Positions 23,621 through 36,084 of a DNA stretch of 64,000 nucleotides are shown one piece after another. The position numbers and the translations under genes were made by a program. The stretch lies in assembly GCA_026120185.1 (NCBI GenBank), contig JANUWF010001659.1, positions 5,704,001 through 5,768,000 of the forward strand, written 5' to 3'. This stretch comes from Voacanga thouarsii (Eukaryota > Streptophyta > Magnoliopsida > Gentianales > Apocynaceae). How positions within the stretch are numbered: the stretch's first letter is position 1; each line of letters opens with the position of its first letter. Under the pieces are notes generated by a model. That model saw nothing but the letters and a program-made list of their open reading frames with translations, was not told the origin of the DNA and searched no databases.

Positions 23621-25900
23621 TCTATATCATTCCCAATAAGTAGATTGTTATCCACATAAAGTACCATAAAAGATACGTTATTGCCATCTGTCTTCCTATA
23701 CATGCATTGCTCATCCATGTCTTGTATGAAACTATTAGACCTTATAGTCTCATCAAAATATATATTCCATACTCGTGATACTTGCTTAAGTCCATAAATA
23801 GACTTCTTAAGCTTATAAACCATATATTCTTAGCCTTTCACAACAAAGCCTTTAGGCTGGGTCAAGTAGAGATGTCTTTTCTAAGATAGCCATTAAGAAA
23901 GGTTATCTTGAAATCTATTTGGCATATCTCGTAGTTATAATAACATGTGATCGCTAAGAGAATGCATATGGACTTAAGCATGGCAACAGGTAAATATGTA
24001 TCCTCATAATCGATCCATTCTTTTTGTGTATAACCTTTTGCTACTAACCTTGCTTTAAAGGTTTCCATTTTTCCATCTACATCTCTCTTTCTCTTGTATA
24101 CCCTCTTGCACCCTATGTGTTTAATCCCTTCAGGTGCAGTGACAAGATCTCAGACTTGATTGAGATACATAGACTCAATCTCAGCATCCATTACTACTTG
24201 CCATTTATCTGCATCAGCATTCACAATGCCCTTATAGTATCTAGTGTGATCTTATTCTAGATGGTCGGAGACTACCTCAAAGGCTTTTTCAGTCCATCTT
24301 TCAGGAACCCTAAATATCCTTTCGCTATGACGTGGTTCATTTTGTATAGGAATATTTGGCTGCGCCTCTTTAGGTTCCTTAATTAGGGCACTTGAAATTG
24401 AAGTGTAATCAACTTCTCCTCCAATTCCACCTTACTCAAAAACTTAGTAGATACATTTTGTTCATCCTTTAAGTATCTAACATGAGTACTAATAAGTACC
24501 TTTTACTTTTGGGGATAATAAAGGTATCCACCATTTGTTCTTTTTGGATACCCTATGAAGTAGTACAGTTTTGATATTATGTTTAGATTACCTCCTTTAG
24601 TCAGTACATATACTTAACAACCCCATATCTTGAGATAATTCACATAGGGCTTTTGTCCAGTCCACATCTCATAAGGTACCTTAGGCACTGACTTGGAAGG
24701 CACCAAGTTCAGAATATATGCTATTATTTCCAGATTATTTCCCTAAAAAGAAATAGGAAGAGTTCAATGACTCATTATGCTTTTGACCATTTTCGTCAAT
24801 TTTTTGTTTCTTCTCTCTGCTACTCCATTTTGCTGGGGAGCCACAGATGTAGTTTGCTGAGATACTATACCTTGGTGTGTCAAGTAGTCCTTAAATTCAC
24901 CAAAGAGATATTCTCTACCACGATCCGATCTTAGCTTTTTGGTTAGTTTACCTATTTGACACTACACCTCAGCCTTAAACTCTTTAAATTTATCAAAGGA
25001 GTGAGACTTATGCCTCATCAAGTAAATATAACCAAAACACATATGATCATCTGTGAATATGATGAAATATTCATAACCTTCTCAAGCAGTTAAAGACATA
25101 GGACTACAAATATCAGTATGAACTAATTTTAATATTTCCTTGGCCATTTCTGCCTATTGAGTAAAGGATCTTTTAGTCATTTTATCCACAAGATAAGATT
25201 CACACTGAGGCTATTCCTCCAATTTCAATGAGTCCAAAGACCCATTTTAGATTAACCTCTGAATTTGATTAGGATTTATATGTCCTAATCTCAAGTGCTA
25301 TAAATAAGAGTTATTTGATGTGACCTTTCTCTTCTTATTATTAGGTTCTGTCTGAGTATTATTTATTTGATAATTAATAGGATTAATATAGAAAAGATTC
25401 CCATATATGTTTCTAGAACAAATAATATTTCTATTTCTATTGATTGAAATACTAAAATGGAAAGAAACATAATATTCTTGATTAACCAATCTTGAAATTG
25501 AAATTAAATTTTGTTTAAAACTAGAAACATATAAAATATCTTTCAAAACTAAAATCCAATTACAATTAAATAAAAACTCCAAGTCTTCTACTGCCTTAGC
25601 CCACACTTATGCTCCGTTGCCTACTCTTAGTCCATGCTCTCTTTTACTAGGTCGTCTTATCTAGCTAAACCTCAGTAAAGAATTACAGATATGGTTAGTG
25701 GCTGTAGATTTAACAACCCGAGTGGATGATGACCCAACCATTAAGTACAGAGTAAGACTTGGAGAAAATTGGTCAAGAAGTCTAGACTATCCTTTTTAAA
25801 CTGCCTCTTCTTGGCACACTTGAAACACTTGCCCTTGGACTTGGCATTGGGTTTGGACAAAATGGACTTAGATCCCTTAGGTTGGGCCCCTGTATTGTTC
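23621..25900 (-). pseudogene. Copia-alpha pol, N-terminal half: zinc knuckle, protease, integrase, RT
   Basis: Minus-strand order: degraded zinc knuckle starting KGKCFKC (about 25830; the His and last Cys are lost), protease remnant with ATNHICNSL (about 25700), GAG-pre-integrase block ILYVSSFKQNLISISRLV (about 25540), integrase core with SDRGREY and QQNGVAERRN (24930-24800), then RT with KARLVAKGYTQKE.IDYE (24060), LKKSIYGLKQVSRVWN (23815) and LYVDNNLLIGND (about 23640). The RT active site YVDD is YVDN here, removing a catalytic Asp. Many stops and frameshifts. In the living element these would process Gag-Pol, copy the RNA and integrate the DNA. Confidence 0.88.
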
Positions 25901-25959
25901 TAGGCCTTTTTCTTCTTGAACTTCTTGGGCTTAGGCCTAGTTCTAGAAGATGAACTAGA

Positions 25960-26578
25960 ACGAGTAACTAAAATCTTTAACTCAGGCTTCATGATTTTCT
26001 CAGTAGCCTAGAGTTATTTTATCAACTCAGTCAAAGACATATTTAGCATGTTCATGTTGAAATTTAACTTGAACTGATAATAAGTATTTGGCAAAGTCTC
26101 AAGAACCATGTCAATTTGGCTCTCAGCATCGATTGTTGCCCTAGGACCTCAACCTCCTTAAAGTGAGCAATCCTCTTAAGCATATGCTCACGAACTAATG
26201 CCCCCTCAGCCATCTCAGTGCTCATAATTACTCTAAGGGCTTCCTGCCTTACTGGCCAGCTCTTGTTACTAAGCATCGTGCGCAATGATACATCGATGTC
26301 ATATGCTATAGGCATGTTTTTGTGCTTAGACTGGAGAACATTGGACATGGAAGCCAACATATTACATCAAGCCATTTCATCAACTTTCCTCCATGCCTTC
26401 TCAGCCTCACAACTTGGTCCATAGAATCTTCCCTAATTTCAAAACAGGGGTCAGTCAGAACATACTTGTACTCTTCCGCAGTGAGTACTATGTTCAAATT
26501 CCTTTTCCATTCCATATAATTAGGTCTAGTTAACTTATTCTCCTTGAGAATAATGGATAAAGGACTAAAACCAGACAT
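25960..26578 (-). pseudogene. Copia-alpha gag pseudogene
   Basis: Starts MSGFSPLSIILKENKLT at 26578 and continues PNYMEWKRNLNIVLTAEEYK, the usual N-terminus of plant Ty1/copia capsid (UBN2/DUF4219-like). A second frame (26360-26064) gives HKNMPIAYDIDVSLRTML and RQEALRVIMSTEMAEG..VREHMLKRIAHF, so at least one frameshift separates the halves near 26330. Gag would form the particle that packages the RNA. Not intact. Confidence 0.85.
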
Positions 26579-27871
26579 TTCTATTGATTAGAAAAAAAAC
26601 TTCATTCAAAAAAATATTTGTTTTGAAAAAATATATAAAAATGCACATTTAAAACATCATATTACTTCCATAATATGGTAAACCTATTAAAATCATTATT
26701 CAATTATGAAAAATTTGACTCTTAGAAAAATTGACAGAGTTTCGTAGGAAGGTTAACAATTTTCTATGATAAGTGTATAACCATCACAAATTAAACTTGC
26801 TTAATAGCTAATGATCCAAAAATAGTTCCATCGATAGCATGGTCACTACTTTCACTACCTACAAATAATTCAGCATTAATACCTCCAATGATAGGATGGC
26901 TGACACTAACATTTATCATAGGCTTTAATTATAGTTCCTTCATTAGTTCTAAATTCTCGTAAAAATCCATCCTATAGGGGGTCATGCTCAGAATGATGTG
27001 AGAAAATCCACAATCTCAAACACGAATTTGTGATGGAAGCCGTGGGACCATAGGAACCCCTCTCCCACTTAATCTTTTGAGAAAAATAGATTTTTAGAAA
27101 AACCGTTTCTTTAAAATTAATTGGTTTCTATTATTTTTAGTGAAAGCCCAAAAATTCAACCATTATTCTCTATGTTAAGGATAAAACCCTTTAAGAGAAT
27201 AAACTATGAATTTTTATTTCAGTATTTGAGTTAAAACAATTTTCTAGGAACTAAATTTAAAATGTTTAAATTTAAAAATATTCTCCATGTCAAGGATAAA
27301 ACCCTATAAAAGAATAAACTATGAATTTAATTTTGAATTACTTAGTTCCAATTTTAAAAAATTTTCCTTAATTGTTTTATCTAGAGAAAAAATTAATTTC
27401 TCAAAAACTTTTATGCATTTAATCAGAAAATTAAATAAAATAGACATGCTACAAAAATATACTTTTTATATGCTATTTCTAACCTTTTAATTCTTATGTA
27501 ACCAAATAATGGATTAAACATCATAATAATAATAAAATTAAAATGATATTGTTTAATTCTAAGGTGGTTCTGCCTTTACTAACCATTTTCATGCAAAATT
27601 ATTTAAATCCATAAATAAACCATTGCAAGAAAATAACCTCGTATGATATGGGCAAAAAAAAAAAAAAAAGAAACAACAAAGGAAATTAAATAAGAAAAAC
27701 TTTCAAGAGTGAATCGGAAGCCAAAATCACAACCTACCGACCGAACCAGAAGATTCAAGCAAAATCGGTCCAATTCACAAAGAAGCCAGCCGTAGCTTTG
27801 AATGAACCAGCCACGGCTTCATGGAAAACCAAAGAAAAAACCGACCATTACTTCTTTAAAATTCCATTGCG
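26579..27871 (-). other. Copia-alpha untranslated leader, gag-proximal part
   Basis: AT-rich, no coding similarity. It continues at 46533-47029 on the other side of solo LTR C2. Nothing else recognisable apart from a short poly-A run near 27654 and ccgacc/cggcttc-type repeats at 27720-27850. Confidence 0.7.
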
Positions 27872-30109
27872 TGTAATACCCCACACATTTATTTTTGATT
27901 GGCTACTACTTATAATAGGATGAGAATTTATATCAATTGTTAGAACAAAAGATGATTGGTGTAATGAGATGAATATTTTGGTATAATAATATTTTGATAG
28001 GACTTAGATGTAATTATTGGATTTGTTCTACCCGTACCCTAAACCTTTAGAAGGCTATTATTGTTAATAAGATAAGAATTTGAGGGTACACTGAGAAGAA
28101 AAATTGATTAGTGTGATGAAACACACATTTTGGTGTGAATTATGCTATCCGAGGTATCGATGGCATTTTCTTCATTTTGACCGCGCTGCGACTTTGGTCG
28201 CAAATTTGACTAAATAGAGAAGGAATTGAAGAATTTTAATATTACCAATTGATTCAGTGAAATTTTTGGAGTTGAGTGGTGAAATAAAATATTTTTTCGT
28301 TTCCGACTCGATTTTGGTTATTTCTAAAGAAAATAGAAAATCACGGTTAAAAACGGTGCATGTGGCATTTTGTGATTGGTAGCCCATGGACATGTGTCAA
28401 TTTAAGAGAGGTTTCAAGAAGCATTCATGCACGATGGATGGAATTAAAGAATTACAAAATAAATAAAGAATGATGTGTATTTTTGTGATTGGAACACATC
28501 ACTTGTGGGCCCTTTTGATTAAGGTCTTGTGTATTGTGATTGGCCAATACATGGACCATGAGAAGGTGATTGAATGGGAGAATTAGCCAAGAAACCGGCA
28601 GCCATACAAGAGAAATGAAGGGAAATTTTTGAGGAGGAAAAATAGGTGGTTGGTGTGTAAAATTTTCATTGGAACGCACCTATGTATATCCACCATACAA
28701 TTAATAAAAATAAGAGATGAATGGCCAAGATTGGACGATTAATGCTGGTGAGAAGAGGTTGTTATACAGCCTGAATTCCGGTAGCTATGGAGAAATAAAA
28801 ATAAGAGAAAAAGAGATTAAACAAGATAGAGAAAAAGGCTAGTGTGTGTTGGTGTTGTATGTGAGTTTTGAGAAGTTCTTTGAGCAAATCACTTCAGATA
28901 GCCTTATATACAAGGTAAAAGCTCTCCTTGCTAGAATTAATGTTTTTGTTGGGCGAATGATGATTATGTTGATATGAATTTTAACATAAAAACATGATTT
29001 TCATATCTTGATTTTGGATCAAAAGCTATGGTTTGTGAACTTTGTGCATGAACCTTATATATGCTTATATGTGCTATATATATATATATATATGCTTATA
29101 TTGGTTAGAAAAATGGATTATGCTAGCTTTTGATTAGAAAAAGGCGAATTTGTGTTGAATAAGTATGACTCTTGTGAACTATTAGAATTTGGAAATCACA
29201 TAATTAAAGATGATTTGAAGGAAAATTGAATGAATTAATGTTTCCAAGGTGTTAAGGGCTAAAGGAAAATAATGGAAAGCATGAATAGTAGAATTGAAAC
29301 AAAACTACTGGGGCCGTTTTTGCCTTGTAGCATGTCACTGGAATAAGAAATCTAAAAAGGACTTACACAAAATTAAATTTAAGAGTCTTATGGTTGTTTT
29401 GGTATATCATAGAGCCGAATCGGAGTCGTGGATTGCAAGTTTTGTGCCAAAAAAAAATCATGTGACAAGTAGTGAAATTCCAGAAAAATGAGTTCGAAAA
29501 TGGATGAACTTAAGAATGATTAATTGTGTGATTTTAGATGAAATAAATGAGAAATATGAAATGAATCCCTAGTATATAAAGGGAGAAAGGATGTGGAAAA
29601 AGGAAAACAAAAGAATAGAGCAAATGACAAAAAAATGACGTGAACAAATGTTGAACGTTTTCCTTAACCATCAGCCCTGATAGCTAATCATCGGCTAAAC
29701 GTTAGTTGGACGTTGGGCACGTCGGCCGGACGTTAGCTAACCATCGGCTATTTTTTGACCAAACACAACTTAACCCAAAAATGATGTTTGGTGTAGGTTT
29801 ATCAATAAATGACCAAAGGTTCATTGAAAACGGTAGAAAAGGTGGTCAAATGGTCGTAAACAGAAAGAGTTTAGTTAGGACACGAGGTGAGTCCCATTAT
29901 TTGTAAAACCTTTTGAAACCTAGTGTGCTTTATTTTTCCATGAAATGCTATATTTTATACCATTTTGAAAATCCTTGAATATGTTTAAGGTTTATCTGAG
30001 AAACATTTGTTTTTATGCCATTTTGGGCTTGAATGAACTTTATAATTGGCTTGGAAACCTTAATGGATGATTAAAGCATAAATTTTATGAATTTAGTCAT
30101 TTTCAGATT

Positions 30110-30530
30110 AAATACTTGGGATTTTCAAAAAATGATAAATTTTGGAATCAGGTATTCATAAATTGAATAGAATGTCCTTATTGGAACATTTTATGAAAAT
30201 GCGTAAACTTTAAATTTAATTCTCTTTTGGGATTATAATTTTGAATTTCTTGAAATGAGTTCCTTTCGGAATCGGGTATTTGTAAAATTATCCAAATGTC
30301 CTTATTGGAATATTTTATGAAAACCTTTGAAATTGGGTATTCGGTAAATGACCGAAATATCCTTATTAGAGCTCTTGTAAACACTTTACAAATCGGGTAA
30401 GGGTAAGATGACTCGAATACCCTCCAAAAGTCTTTTGGAATTGGGCATGGGTAAAATGATCCAAATGCCCTTTGAAATGACTTTTGTGATCGAGTACGGG
30501 CAAAATGACCCAAATACTCCTGGAAAATTA
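30110..30530 (+). repeat. Degenerate hairpin-forming tandem array in LTR C2
   Basis: Five to six units of about 60-70 bp with paired cores such as GGGTATTCGGT...ACCGAAATATCC, homologous to 4590-4985 in C1. Arms vary between units, but pairing is often kept. Confidence 0.65.
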
Positions 30531-31824
30531 TTTTATGTGTGAAAAGAACTTTTTAGCCTGTTTTGACACGGTTTTGAAAAATGATCTCTTGTGATAAGAT
30601 TGACTTTTGGAAAATGACATTTTCATCTTGGAAATTGCTTTATTTGTCTGATGTGCCTATGGAATGAATTGATTGGCCCTGCGGAGCCTATGGAAATGAT
30701 TATTTGACTTGAGAGTCAGTGGGATCAAATTCTGGAAGATGTTAATTTGTCCCGAAAATGTTTGTTTTGAAAATCTTGCGAGATTAGATATCCCTCTAGC
30801 CTAATTAGTCAGAAGGGGTTGGTATTAGTAGCGTTGAGTACTCAACAAGGACTTTGATATTTGTATTAGCCACGTTAGAGTTAGATGACCCTAGTAACCA
30901 GGACTAGTTATAGGGATTGTCTTACTCTGAACAAGGTGATAGTGTTAGTGTTGTGCCCTAGAGGCAATCACTTGTATATTGTATATGACACATTTTATTT
31001 TAATAAAAGGCATTATTTATCTTACAGTTTCTTTTTTTTTACTTTAAGTAATATAACTATTCAATAAAGTCCCTAGTATAACACCGTGTTAAGAAAATCA
31101 TGATAGAGATCATAATATGAGATTCCTACTACACTGGATAGTGTTAGTACTTAAATAGTCCCTAATAATAGTATTAATGAGATAGGATATCATTAATGCG
31201 TTAAGACTAGCATGTGTTAGGCTTCCTGATTTGATCAGGCGGTGGTTCTCATAACCGTGAGTATTGAGATACTCAAAGTTAACATATGGATGCTTGTTAA
31301 TGGAAGAATTTCATTGGATGACCTAACTTTGAGATAATCATATGGATAACTATTTAGTGCCAGTGATATAATCTCAATATAGTAATCGTGCAAGTATCCT
31401 TAGACTTGAGATCTCCAAGGTACTTCGTTTGCTGAGCTTTGTACTTTAATTCCAATCTCCGGAGCTCGATTGAGGGCCGCCTATTGGATGGATATTAGGT
31501 ACATTGTGAGGTAAACGAAAGTAGTTGAGAGGGTCAATAAAGGATTCACCACTTTTAATAGTAGGGGCGAATATCTCACGGCCACTTGTAGGAATTACTA
31601 CTCGAAAAGCCCTTGGCCAAGGCAATTGTGTTTTGGAAACAGTTCCAATTGATACATATTTAGTGTAGTGGGTTCCTGGTACAACTACTATTGTATTCGG
31701 GCCAGAATTAATTCTGGAGGGAGTGGGCACTAATTTCGTGCTCCAAACTGAATGAGATATTGTATGGTGAAAGGAGTTAATTGCACTGAAATTTGTTATT
31801 GAAGGGTTCTTGTCAAGTCACTTG

Positions 31825-34091
31825 TGTAACACCCCGAAGCCTAGGCCCGCCAGGACCGGGGAAGTCGTCCCTTCCAAAGGACAATGGGTCTTTATAACTA
31901 GGTCACACAAATAAATTGCGAAATAAAAATAATATTTAACTTAAAAAGTTATTACAACCCAAAGAAAACTTCAAGAATAAATCCATGAATTCCAAAACAG
32001 AACCATAAATAAAATTATCCACTCTCGCCTCCCCAAAGCAATACATAAAATCAAAAGACACATTCTCCTCCAAAGCAGATATTACTAGCCACTCAACTTC
32101 ACAGCAGGATCATCCTGAAATCATGATAGAAAGGTGATGAGACAGAAATCTCAGTAAGTCCGTGTGTGCTTTGGGTGTTTACTGAAAACAGTTCGTGGAT
32201 GCAAAGTGTGAAACTTTTATAAGAGAAACATTGGCAAGCATCAAGCATTAGTCAAAAGCAAGAGTGGCGCTTTGGCTTATCTAGCCGTACACAAGTAATG
32301 AAATCAACCACTCGAAAGAAAGGGATATGGGTTACCACACGTTCGGCCCCATAACCGGTCAGAATGCCGACACTTTGTTCAGACTGACAAAAGTAGGTGT
32401 CCATTCCGGCAAAACACAGTCACTTGACTGAAAACAAACTGTTAGCTCGGACCGGCACGACTCACTGGACTGACATCTTATTCGGGAAGGACTCACCCCT
32501 CAGAGATGGCCACCTGCTGAGAGACTTACCCTAACCCTTCAAAGACTAGTCCTAGTAGTCCACCCATATTGAGTACTCAACGACGTTTCCTACTTGGGAT
32601 AAAATGAACAAAGCATTGCTCTTCACGAAAATAATAATTTGAGGGTTTCTAAAGTTTTGGGAACAATCAGTTTTAGAAAGAGTTTTAAGTTTGTGAAACC
32701 TGCTCAATAACTTTTAAATAATATAAGTGTTAGAAATAAGAACAAATTCAACCCTCAATTGCTTTCAGATAAACGAGTGTCCATACATTCCACATTTAGC
32801 ATGCCATAAGGAAAACATTTTCACGTCGATAGGTTTTATGCAGGAGCATACCTGATTCTTGCTCACAACAACAAGGTCTCGAACAGCTGACCTAACCCCA
32901 CATGGGTAAATACAAATCTTAATCAATTTCAAGTCACAAACCACTTCCTCAATTTTAAGTCAATTCAATTCACTACTACCATGATCCTAGTGTCCCAAGC
33001 TTTAAGATAAAATAATAATTAAATAGGTTTATAAGCTAAGTTTAATTCGTAATTTAAAATAATTAATAGTTTGGGAAATAAATTCTAATAAGTTGAAAGT
33101 TTAAACCTTGTTAGGAAAAATTTAGAGTTCATTTGATCAAGCGTCATAGATGGTATTAGGTAAAATAGTGATTTAATGATAGTTTAGTTGTTAGAAAATA
33201 TTTGATAGCTAAAACTAGTTAAGATTAAATTTAATAAGCCTTTCTTGGAAAATATTAAGTAAATCCTTTAGGGTTTTGATTTAGTAAATATTTTACTAAT
33301 TATGAATCATTCTCATAAAGCTTTAATTGACTCTTTATTTTAAATAATATTTATTTATCTTATTTTCTAGCAAAAATTATTATTTATTTGACTAAAATAT
33401 CCTTTATATATATAATAATTCCAAATCTACCCTTCCTAGGGTTTTTTCAAAAATACTAGCAATATTATTTTATTGAGTATTTTATGCATAAAGTGAAAAA
33501 TAGTTTTAGGATAATTAGATCATGATCAAATTTCTATGGCCATCCTCAACCGAGAACATGCACAATCCTTCAATTCATCAATTCACCAAATCAACCAAAT
33601 CTTGCATCTAGACATAGATCTAAATTTATTAAGACCTGCTTTAACCTCTACTAGCATAAATATGAACAAGGCTTAAACAATCCCAAATGAATAAAAATCC
33701 TATTCACCAACGGCGGCATAATCTCTAGCATGCTTTATCACAAATACTACCTATGACATGCATCAAACCTCAAATCAACATACAATCAACCAAGATAAAC
33801 CTTTCATGCATAAATCCCATCTCCTTCACAATCATACAATTGCTCATGCTTCAATCTCAACAATAAATATATACTCAAATCCTACCACCATTCACCTTTT
33901 AACAACAGCATCCTAGAGACACGATTCTAGAGTTTAAAAGAAGGATTGAAGGTACTTACTTAGTTGATGAATGCTTTGGAAGAGTTTAGAGTAGATCTCA
34001 ACTCCTAGATGGCTAATCTTGTCCAAGAGAGGTGGCGAAAGCATGGTCATGGAAAAAGAGACCATTCGGCCAAGAGAGGGAATTTCGGGCC

Positions 34092-34131
<40 letters not shown>

Positions 34132-36039
34132 ATCATTAGTATGTTCATTCACATAATTTCTCATTGGAGATCAGGTTTGTAGAAGACGAAGTTGATAGAG
34201 TAAATTTACCTTGAAGATGTTCTTGACCTTCACAATAATTTCTGGTTTTGATCCAAAGTAGCAAGATGATTTGAGGATTTTGATGTTAATAATGGTGTTG
34301 ATGGATTCACAGCAAAGAGTAGATCAAATCTGGAGATTTTCGTGAGGGTTTGAAGTGGTTTGAAGGTGTATTAGGTGAAAGAAGGTAGTAGGTGTTCTTG
34401 GTGTAGTGTGTGTGTTCTTGGTGGCTAGAGAAAATCGAGAGAGGGGGGTTGGGAGAGCTGCCGAAATTTTGTAGGGTTTAGGGAGTTGTTTCTCAGATTT
34501 GGAAGGGAAAGGAAAGGTTAGTTGTTACAATCCTTGAAGAATATTTTTAGGAAGAGAATTTGGAAACTAGATATTCTAAGAATATCTTGATTATTTGGAC
34601 AGCTTTGAAGTCTCCTATGGCCGACTGAATGTGCAGCTTTTCTGAGGAATTAAAGCTGGTTCAATGAGGCTTATGATGGCCGAAACTAAGGTGCACAATG
34701 GTGAAGAAGTTGTCTAGTCAATGGTGTAAGATTTTATGGAAAGTTGCTAAACAAGATGGCTGAAATTTTGGAAACCAATCAAGCTCAATTGCAGGGATTT
34801 GTTGGAGAGATTTTCGGAGAGCCATTGCTGCCTTTCGTCCAGAAGCTCAAGGGAACCATTGGAGCTCTGTTAATGGTGGTTTAAGGGAGGTTTTGACCGA
34901 AGTAGGTTGGTGTTTTGGCTGGAAGAAGAACAGGGAACAAAGCTGGACATTTGACTGCCCAGAATTTTGCTGCACAGCATTTTCTGGGCAGAATTTCGTC
35001 TGCCACATCCAGCTGATTTGCAGCGAGCTGGGAGGGGGGTTTCAGGGGTATTCAAGGCTGGTTTCTAGACTTCTTCATGGAGGAAAAACATGGCTAAGGT
35101 GCTGCACAAAATCTGGAAGAAAACAGCTTGGTTTTGAGCCTCCAAGGTAGCGATTTGCCTAGGATTTTTCACTGGTTTTGCTCAGTCTTTGTGCAGTCCG
35201 AAAATGGCAGAAATAATTCATTTTTCAAGCTGAAATTAAGGCCATTTTTCTGGCAGCATTTTGAAGGGAATGTTAGCTAAGAATTTTGACATTTTGAAGG
35301 TACACAAGCTGGAAAATTTCAGCTCATTCCAAGAAGGAAGGTGAACTAGCTATAGAGTGAAATTTCAGCAAGCTTACTAGAGGGATTTTCCTCTTGACAT
35401 TTCCCACAATTCGTTCACATTTTCCAGACCATGGGAATCCTTTTACTAGGAAATTTTGATCCTAAAAGACCTCAGTCCTCTACTGAATTTTCTGGAAAGG
35501 AAAAGGGTAGAACACTTTGATCAAACTAAGGAGTTGAAAATTAAGAAAACTAAAGGTCAAGGGGGAATGAATTCCCTTTAAGAATTTCGAGTAAAGCAAA
35601 GGAGTAAAATGAGAATTCTCCTAACATGCCTCTCCTAGGTCATTATCACCACCTTGCTCTAGGCCCTTAAGGCCGAGACTAATCCCCCCTAAGCGAAAAT
35701 AAAATTTTAATCAAACTAAAGCTTCTATGATGGAATTCGAACCCAAGACCTCAAGAATTAATTCTAAGGCACTGACCACTAAACCACAACCATTCTTGTT
35801 GCTATTTTTACTAGAAAATTAATTCCTATTCCTTCCACAAGCTATCTTCCTATTTTCACCTCGGGCAAAAATTACCATTTTGCCCCTCTCACATAATAAT
35901 CACCAACAAGACTTCAAAACAATAAAAACTCAAATTCAAAGCACATAAAATCATATGAAAATGTATTTAATCATGAAATAAAGCATGATATGCATCCCAA
36001 CCCCCTTACTCTAAGGTTGGTTTTGGCTGGGGTTTCACA
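31825..36039 (-). mobile_element. 3' LTR of A-full
   Basis: 4215 bp. Compared with the 5' LTR it lacks 56 bp at 32398, bounded by a repeated gtg, and differs by scattered substitutions that are dense at both ends and absent by eye over about 32790-33915. It contains the (GA)n tract at 34094-34127 and the tRNA-like module at 35728-35791. A short sense ORF (34164-33934) runs through the GA tract. Confidence 0.95.
35728..35791 (-). promoter_or_regulatory. tRNA-like module in the A-full 3' LTR (U3)
   Basis: The minus strand gives A-box-like gtggtttagtggtcagtgcc and B-box-like gggttcgaattcc, the copy closest to the tRNA B-box consensus. It lies about 250 bp inside the LTR start, that is in U3. 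Confidence 0.55.
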
Positions 36040-36052
36040 TCCTCCCTCCTTA
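36040..36052 (-). other. Polypurine tract of A-full
   Basis: The minus strand reads AAGGAGGGAGGA then T, directly before the LTR start TGTGAAACC. It primes plus-strand DNA synthesis. Confidence 0.85.
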
Positions 36053-36084
36053 GAAGAATTTCGTTCCGAAATTCAAACATACCT

